Part shown: positions 57,094-64,000 of the stretch, piece after piece
How positions within the stretch are numbered: position 1 is the first letter of the stretch
How the letters are laid out: the number at the start of each line of letters is the position of its first letter
Source: Cryptomeria japonica
Taxonomy: Eukaryota; Streptophyta; Pinopsida; Cupressales; Cupressaceae
Direction: 5' to 3'
Length of the DNA: 64,000 nt
NCBI RefSeq assembly: GCF_030272615.1
Contig: NC_081409.1
Location: 243,411,924-243,475,923, forward strand
Notes under the pieces: generated by a model
Seen by the model: only the letters and a program-made list of their open reading frames with translations
Told to the model about the DNA's origin: nothing
Database searches by the model: none
Translations under genes and position numbers: made by a program

Positions 57094-59423
57094 TGTAATG
57101 TCCCCATTTTACACAATATTGTTTCATGAGCTTTTGGCTAGCTTTTGAGTTCTCCTATAAGCTTTTGGGTGTGTTGGGGAGAACTCCAAACTTCTTGGAG
57201 GATCAAGGCTCAATTTTTATTGGCATCTGGGTATGGCATTGAACTTGGTTGGCGTTTTGGTTTGTAGTGATGTTTTTAGAAGCATTTTTGGTTTCTTGAA
57301 GTGTTCTCCAAACTTCTTGGAGAGAACATGTTTTTTTGTAAGCCACTTGGTTGGCTTCAATAATCATCTACATCTTCAGTATCATCCCAGTGTGATTAGA
57401 AGTTGATTCCAATTCAATTTCAGTGCTTTCTGCAACTTATTTGAGTTATTGAATAATTAATTAATATTTCACCGATGTTGTCTAATGCTGAGAAATAATA
57501 AAAGGACAAATGAGTCTAACAACTTGTTGGAAGGGTTTTAAGTGTTTTAAAAGTTGGACACCTAGTGAAGGGGGCCTTTGCACACGAAATGTTATACTTA
57601 TTATTTCAAAAAGGTCATTTTAATTTTAAATTACAAATTGCCTCCAAAACATTTTAAAAGGTGGTTTGAACTCTCATTTTGGACATGTTTAAGATTTTTT
57701 ATTTTGTTATGTTGTGGATCAACCTGTGTGTTCTTCCTAAGTCATTTAAGGATGAAAACCCTCATTTAATCCCTAGTTTTAGATTTGAGAGATAATCTCT
57801 ATCTAATTGGAGTGGTTCTATTCAGGAATCACCAGTGTAGAACAAAGTTTTAGATTTGGGGTTTTAGTATGAAGGTTTTTGATTTGTTATAGATTTGCAG
57901 ATATTTTGGTGAGTTCTTCTATTAGTTTGTAGGTGTTTGTTGGGTGTGGAATTTGAAGGATTATTTTTCATTGCTAGATGTACCACTTTAACCCTTCCTG
58001 ATTGTACGGAATTAGTCATTTCGTGCAATACACATTGGAAAGGTTTACTGCTCAAGGAAATTTTGGAATATTGGTTTTTAGACCTGGCTGCCTGTTGATG
58101 TGTTTTTTATACACAATCAAACACATAATAAAATACCCAAAAGTATCTTATCCTCTATTGAGCAAAGTCTTTCCAAATGCTGAGCTACGTGATCAATTGG
58201 AAGACTCCAAGGTTCCTAATGTCAGGTGATGACGTGTGGATAAGCTCAATTGATCGATGTGATTTCTAGTAATCCAAGGGGCGTTACGTTGAATGCTTGA
58301 ATGTTTGAATTGCTAGAACTTAGATTCTAACTACTTGCTTGGAGAATAAAAGAGCAAAAGACATAGGGTTTGAGAAGACTACACTACTCCTAAGAATGCA
58401 AGAGACAATGAATGATTGGATGAGATTTAACTAAGCTCTGCTTTTCCATCAAGGAACAACTCCACAAAGCTAGTGTGATCTTCTAAGGAGAGAAAAATGA
58501 TGTTCAAATCACTACCAACGGCATAGACACCATCAAGACGATGCATATCAATGAGGCAAGTAGCAATTGAAGTTAAGCTCATTAAGATTTCTAGTTGACC
58601 ATGCAAGGCAAACTTACAATTAGCAAATCGCTAGTGGTATGGATATATGAATTTCATCATTAATCATTCACAATTCCTTTCATTCATCTAATTACTCATC
58701 ATCTAACATGAAGATCCAACAAGAAGCCATGCACTTGTAAAGAAACAACACATTCCACCATAACTTCAATGAAAAGGAAGTTTATTTACAACTTTGGCAA
58801 CAACTTCTGCTTTCTCCTACTCTACTCTAGTTGCTATCTGCTATTAAACTAATCTTGAGCTACTAACTATTAACCTGCTACTCGCTTTTAACCCCCTATT
58901 AACCTTTACAAATGAGAAGTTTGAGCCTTATATAGAGAGCTCATTACAATTCAAAGGCTCAGATCGATTTGAGATCAATGGTTGAGATTACAAGATGAAA
59001 ACCCTAATTAGGGTTTGTTACAACAAACTCTTCTTAGCCAATGAAATAGTTACAATGTTTGGACACATGTCCTCTCTAGAATATTTGACCAGTAGATAGT
59101 GGGGGTAGGTACATTGGAGTTTGTGCCCCCACGGATGAGCTTGGTTCATTGAATCTGGACATGTTGATGTAGAACCCTCCGATTGGTAGAATGATGACTA
59201 GGATGACACCTTAGTCTACTTGTAGACTTAATAGATTATCATGAAGGAATGTTGAGCAATATCTCTTGATACTCAACATCTCAAGCTCGGTCAATGTGGT
59301 GATGATGATGGGAAGCATAGTTATGGTCGAGTCAATCCTCCATCTTTGCTTGCTTATCTTGCCTTGAGATAGTTGTATGATCTCTCCTTTACACTTCAAG
59401 GTTTTGACCTCTTCATGTCATCA

Positions 59424-59652
59424 TTGTAGGTATGTTTGCCATTGCGCCAAAAGCTCGAGCTATCAATGAACGTCACAAACACCAGACTTACCCAAATCCG
59501 CGGGAGGCGGTTACTCCATGTCGTGAACCCCGAAGGAGGTGCTGACCACCAAGTCAACAATCTCCCCCTCAGCACCGACTGAGGGTTCCGCACCGATGGA
59601 ATGAAGGAGACCTCTTGGGATTCGAACCTGTGATCCAATTCTCGGATACCAA
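59424..59652 (-). mobile_element. SINE-like unit with tRNA B-box
   Basis: The minus strand starts TTGGTATCCGAGAATTGG and has GGTTCGAATCC (59628-59618), an exact RNA polymerase III B-box, then a GC-rich body ending CAAACATACCTACAAT. Length 229 bp, similar to plant tRNA-derived SINEs. The A-box match is imperfect and there is no obvious A-tail, so an alternative is a chance tRNA-like repeat. It is absent from LTR-C copy 1. Confidence 0.5.
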
Positions 59653-59790
59653 TTGTAGGTATGTTTGTCGTTTCGCCAAAAGCTCAAGCTATCAACGAAT
59701 GTCACAACCACCAGACTTACCCAAATCCACGGGAGGCGGTTAAGCCATGTCGCGAACCTCGAAGGAGGTGCTGACCACAAAGTCAACAAT
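59653..59790 (-). mobile_element. Second, 5'-truncated SINE-like unit in tandem
   Basis: 138 bp matching 59424-59565 in the same orientation, directly upstream (minus sense) of the full unit, lacking the B-box half. Forms a head-to-tail dimer with period 229 bp. Confidence 0.6.
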
Positions 59791-60689
59791 CATGATGTAG
59801 CGAGAGTTATTGAATACCTCAAAACCCTTCTTGTGAAGTCACCTTCCTTGATACCCTTATGCTTGCTGATGAAACCTTTCCTCCTGAATACATCCATTTC
59901 CATGTTCCACTTCGAAGTTGTGAGGATTATTGATACACTTTATAGCATAGACTTTCAAGTAGTAGAATTCTAATCTTCCTTGTATCTTGGACCTTGACCT
60001 TGATCTCCGCTTTGCATGACTAGAACTTGGCCTTGATGTTGAAATTTCCTCCTTGGGATACTTGTTTTGATCTTCCTACAACCTGGCCTCATTGATTTCT
60101 TCCTTTGTTACCTGTAGAACCAACAAGTAGGTATCAAATACACATAACATATACTTAATTCCATCCATCTTTTATTCCTTATAGCTCTAATTTTGTCTGA
60201 TTTGTGTTTGCTACAGATCTGATTACATATGGAAAGTTCACTTAGCTCTGCCCAGGCTGCCTTGTTGAAGATGAAATCGCCGCCATTATGATTAAATTCT
60301 CTGCTTGGGGAAGGAATTCGCTTTGCTTTTGTGATTAAATGAATGATTTCACTTAGCATTTATATGTCCTTGAAGGAAAAGATGTGTCTTTTGGGTTATA
60401 GGCCAACTTCTAAAGGCTTAAATAAAATCAATATCATTTCCCTAAGTGGCCGACTTGTTTGGCATTTAGACATTTTCTTTTTAAATCCAATTTTTGGCGC
60501 CAAAATGTGTTTGTTCGTGCTTCTGGGTGTGGCTATTGGAAGTTTGCTCCCTTCCATTGGCAAAGGAAGTGCATTGAATTTGCCATCCAGCTTGCTCATA
60601 GCAACTTTTTCAGCAATTTGTCCCTTTTCATCAATTCATGCCTTCAAGTTTTGTTCTTCATGCGTGTAAATTCATCAAATTATCTTCAA

Positions 60690-61220
60690 AGAATGCCTTG
60701 GAATCCATGTCGCTCCTTTCCATTGGCAAAGGAAGTGAATTCGTTCCCTTCCATTGGCAAAGGAAGTCACTATGCTCCCTTCCATTGGCAAAGGAAACAA
60801 GTTCGCTCCAATGAGGGAGCAATGGAAGTGACTTAAACTTCAAACTTGCCAGCATCATTCCATCATGTCTTTGTCAATTTGTTCCTTCATTTGTTCAAGT
60901 TCACTAAATCACCTTCAAGCATGCAAAGGAAGTGAATTCGCTCCTTTCCATTGGCAAAGGAAGTCACTTCACTCCCTTCCATTGGCAAAGGAAGCAATTT
61001 CGCTCCAAAGAAGGAGCAATGGAAGTTTGCACATAGCCAAATTTTCAGGTTGCTGGTTAAAAATCAAATTCATTGCTTGACCAAGGTTCCATATTGCAGT
61101 TCAAGGCATCTTGGGCCTCCGAGGTGACAAGGGAAGGAAGTTCGCTCCTTTGAAGGAGCAATGGAAGTCACTTCGCTCTTGCTGAGGAGCAATGGAAGTA
61201 GGTTCGCTCCAGCAAGGGGC
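60690..61220. repeat. TTCGCTCC/AAAGGAAG hairpin array in LTR-C copy 2
   Basis: About ten units of (T/C)TTCGCTCC followed by CTTCCATTGGCAAAGGAAG, TTTGAAGGAGCAATGGAAG or similar, each able to fold (for example GCTCCTTTGAAGGAGC at about 61146). It occupies the place of the GGACCCTTTGGAAGGGTC array of copy 1 and keeps the TTCGCTC...GAGC arms with different loops. Confidence 0.8.
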
Positions 61221-61790
61221 AATGAAAATTTTCATAATCTTAACCAAATTTCTTCCATGTGACCTGCCCCTCAACAGAGTGCAATCAGACCTCTTGGATG
61301 GTAAGGAAATTTTGTATAATTGGTGAAATTTCATCCAAGGGATTCATCTATCAAACCTCTTCACTAGTCTTGTTTGAATTGATACCTCATCTCACATCAC
61401 CTCAGTTCATATCATCTCACATATTGCTTCTATGAGGTCAAGGAAGTGCTACCAATACCTTGGAAGAGAAAAGGAAGAGCAAAGAAAATTTTCCTATACT
61501 TAGTCAAATTTTGCCCAACACACCTCACCTCATATCTCACAAGCCAATGATGATGATCAAATGGAATGATTATCATATATTCATTCATTTTCTAAGCTTT
61601 GACAACTGACTAACTTCACTTAATCAAGAGAGAGAGACTTGACTTGATTTCCTCTTGGACACCTGAGAAACTACACCTTCTCAACGCAAAGGCTAATGGC
61701 AAAAGACTCTACCACTATCCTAGAAAGAAGAAAAAAAATGGGGGTCCCCATTTGCAATGGGGCGATGTGTGAAAACGCCACAACACTGCC

Positions 61791-62603
61791 CCTTGTAGCG
61801 GTGATTTTTTGCAGGTTTGAAGGGTTTAAGGGGGGTTGCTCTTGGGAATGTACGGCTTGGTACAGGTCATACCACTTCATGGTTGTGGCGTGAAGGTTCT
61901 GAGACCAAGGCGCTGCAATTTGAGGTGATGTTTAATATTGAATAGAGGTGCCTAAATTGTTTAATGACAATCCACTTGAATCAGAGTTGTATTTGTGGAG
62001 TTATCATGATTCTGGAGGCCATACATGAAATAAACATTTAAGTATAAGTTTGTGTATTTGTTACAATGCAAATTCTGGAGGATCTTATGAGTTTTCAGAC
62101 TTGGTCAAATTTTAGTGATCAACAATTTTTAGTGCACTTTCAGTGTGTGTTCAGTTTTTTATGACATCATTTACAATGATTTTGGAGTGTGTTTGATGAA
62201 TTTTAAATTGATATTTAAGCTCATGCTCCTGTTGGGTTTGTTGGACAAGAGTTGGTGAGTTTTTTTGGGGTGTTTTCTTTCTGATCAGACCTATAGAGCG
62301 TATTTCTAATGCTTTTCAGACCTGTACCAGCACCCACATTCACACCTATAGTTGATGGGTTTGCTTGTTTCATGTTTGGTTGGTCTATTCATGATTTGGG
62401 GTACCTTTGGGGGTGTTCTATGCGAGGTTGGAGGATATTTTCTGTCTTTTTTGGACCTGCAACATTGGACAATAGACCTTCGACTTCTTGCAAGGAGATA
62501 TCAGCCTTGTGGATGCTCATTTTTCAATGTGTACAAATTTGTACTGGTCTATTTCCATCCTTCATTTTGAGGTATTTCTTATTGGGCATCTTACTATCTC
62601 GTC
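61791..62603 (+). other. 3' LTR segment between nested insertions
   Basis: Aligns with 53095-53830 of the 5' LTR from GTGATGTTTAATATTGAATAG onward. ORFs at 62309-62620 are frame shadows of LTR sequence. Confidence 0.7.
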
Positions 62604-62611
62604 GTTTCATG

Positions 62612-63503
62612 CAAAGATAAAAAACTCTTACTCGGCAATAACTCTTTTGGGCCAAAATTTTTGAAAACTCGGGACTCAGCAGAAAATGGGGAAGCAAATT
62701 TATCGAACATTTGGAAGTATATAATTCTTAAAATATTTTTGAAAAACACACATATACACTGAATTTGTAGAACATATTACTGTTTTCCATCATATATAAA
62801 TCAAAGTTTGAGTTAAATACATATCATATACCAAAAAATAAGTGCAACCTCTAAATGAATTTGAGTTCAATACATATTATAGAGGATTTGTATTCCTTTA
62901 ATCTTCTTTCTATAGAATTAAAGATCTCCTCCACTTCACATCTTCCATAAAATAAATACTTTGTAGTTTGCTCAATAGTTGGCATTGGCATGTGCACCCA
63001 AAGCCTTTCAAATTTTGAGCTCATCTCATACACATTGATGAACTTTGTCAGCCTTCACAACATACCTTCAACGTCAAGAACATGGTTCAAGAAGCATGAG
63101 ACTTCCACATGAAACTACCATATCATGCAAAAACACCATATTGAAGTTTTCCTCACACATACACCCAAAGGATTCACATTCTTCCCACAAAGATGCCACA
63201 TCCCTTGAAAACACCTATTTTTAACTTTTTGTGGATAGGTACATAGTTACACTAATTGATTTGCAAATGGTGAGGTGCGAGGTTATTCAATTGCATGATA
63301 GTAATCAGTAAAAGAATACCCGACAAATCATTATTGCAGATTTATTTGAGTTTTTCTCTCAATTTTTTGCGATTTTTTTCAATAAATTGTCCCAATTTTT
63401 TCAAATAAGTCATCCAAGATGGTTTTGCAGATTAAATCGTTGCCATAAATGACTCGCGGAAAATCGGGAGTTAAACAATTTTTTGCAGATTTTTTCATCT
63501 ATG
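62612..63503. mobile_element. 892-bp hAT MITE, GACTCG family
   Basis: Perfect 8-bp TSD GTTTCATG (62604-62611, 63504-63511). TIRs CAAAGATAAAAAACTCT and (reverse complement) CATAGATGAAAAAATCT. Subterminal ACTCGG/GACTCGCGG blocks and TIR resemble the MITE at 13218. The 5' LTR lacks it at the equivalent site (about 53860). AT-rich, no transposase. Confidence 0.93.
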
Positions 63504-63752
63504 GTTTCATGTATTGCCACCTTTGTGATTTTACATCAAAACATTTGTAACAACAATTTATGAATGTTGATTATTCATTTCAAAAATGTATGAGAGTAGT
63601 TGTGACTTTGTTTAGCAATTTTATGTTGTTTTCTCATTGGCAAAAACTTAAAAAATTTCTAGGGTGGTTATTACAATTGGTCAGCTCATACCAATTGAAA
63701 GGTTGGTGGCCAAATGGTGGGTTTCTTGAGACTCTTCCATGTATCTTCAAGA

Positions 63753-64000
63753 AGTTGTGCGTTGCACACGCTCCCTGTCGCTGACAGGGTCCCCTTTCCT
63801 CTTTTGTGGTCTTTTCGCCTTTGCCCCGTTGAGCTCTGCGCGGGGTGTCTCACGTCCTTTTGAGCATGCCCGTAATCAGTCCATGAGATGATGAAGTTAT
63901 GAGCAGAAGCCTGTGACTTTGCAAGGTGAGTTGAGCCGTCGGGCATTGGAATTCCAAGAGATCGTTCAAACTTGTAAAATCGCCTGAGATAGGCATAGAA
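63753..64000 (+). repeat. LTR-A copy 5, cut by window end
   Basis: Starts AGTTGTGCGTTGCACACGC (TGTTGTGCG in intact copies), with the family's CTCCC and GACAGGGTCCCC (63783-63794). Continues beyond the window. Confidence 0.75.

Larger units (their letters stand above)
58093..61785 (+). repeat. Solo LTR-C copy 2, TSD CTGCC
   Basis: 3693 bp, TGTTGATGTG...GCCACAACA, perfect TSD CTGCC (58088-58092, 61786-61790). Matches LTR-C copy 1 in its first 1.3 kb and at its end; the middle array differs in sequence. Confidence 0.93.
51805..63675 (+). mobile_element. Gypsy-like non-autonomous element carrying a PDS5 fragment
   Basis: 5' LTR 51805-54042, internal 54043-57093, PPT, 3' LTR 57094-63675 (swollen by nested elements). 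Both LTRs start TGTAATGTCCCCATTTTAC and stay alignable to GGTGGTT(G/A)TTA(T/C)A. The internal region has a host-derived PDS5-like stretch and decayed acidic ORFs but no RT or integrase. Outer TSD is unconvincing (GTTGA left, ATTGG right; 3 of 5). Confidence 0.75.
57094..63675 (+). repeat. 3' LTR of gypsy-like element, with nested solo LTR-C and MITE
   Basis: 57094-58092, then 61791-62611 and 63512-63675 after removing the insertions at 58093-61785 and 62612-63503. It ends GGTGGTTATTACA. About 200 bp around the LTR-C insertion (58015-58087 and 61791-61920) have no match in the 5' LTR, so the two LTRs differ by an additional indel. Confidence 0.8.

Noticed and set aside
59618-59628. tRNA gene suggested by the B-box
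   Set aside because: No cloverleaf can be drawn around it and the A-box is imperfect; a SINE-like repeat fits better.
51800-63680. GTTGA / ATTGG as TSD of the gypsy-like element
   Set aside because: Only 3 of 5 positions match; boundaries were kept from LTR alignment, not from a TSD.

Overview
This is eukaryotic, almost certainly plant, DNA and is nearly all transposable elements. Evidence: Ty1/copia and Ty3/gypsy LTR retrotransposons with plant-type primer-binding sites, a chromodomain integrase, hAT transposons with 8-bp target duplications, very long LTRs (about 1 to 4 kb) and dense nesting. The long, decayed, deeply nested LTRs suggest a large-genome seed plant, possibly a gymnosperm, but nothing here fixes the species. 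I found no intact host gene. Two host-like traces are a PDS5-like cohesin-regulator fragment carried without introns inside an LTR retroelement (54205-54890) and a 34-codon exon-like scrap (9918-10019).

Layout: 1-2945, inverted and partial copies of a long LTR family (LTR-A) around an unidentified broken ORF. 2970-5584, a decayed copia RT/RNase H with PPT and 3' LTR. 5585-10502, non-coding, with a diverged ~0.9-kb direct repeat pair. 10503-17720, gypsy-family LTRs and a non-autonomous internal region, carrying an 839-bp hAT-type MITE and a 958-bp TIR element. 17721-50038, a nest described below. 50044-51804, a decayed gypsy pol fragment. 51805-63675, a gypsy-like element whose internal part holds the PDS5 fragment and whose LTRs carry two hAT MITEs, a 3.7-kb solo LTR and a SINE-like tandem. 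63753-64000, the start of another LTR-A.

The nest can be read layer by layer because most insertions keep their target-site duplication (TSD). From inside out: a chromovirus (34138-41429, TSD TGTAG) lies in codon 3 of the transposase of an autonomous-type hAT (31324-42053, TSD TTTAAAAT). The hAT lies in a solo LTR-A (29995-43816), that in a solo LTR-C (28586-46414), that in a GGGGAC-rich non-autonomous hAT (28495-47373), and that in the leader of a non-autonomous copia (20614-49399, TSD CTTTT). The copia also received a gypsy-like solo LTR (21408-23308, TSD GAAAG) and another solo LTR-A (25290-28268, TSD ACACC). It sits in an older solo LTR-A (17721-50038, TSD GAGAC), which split a gypsy internal region (17237-17720 plus 50044-51804).

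All recognisable coding regions are interrupted by stops or frameshifts. The least decayed is the chromovirus gag-pol: one continuous 1634-codon frame with only two in-frame stops. Boundaries come from hand-read termini and TSDs; family names LTR-A, LTR-B and LTR-C are local labels.
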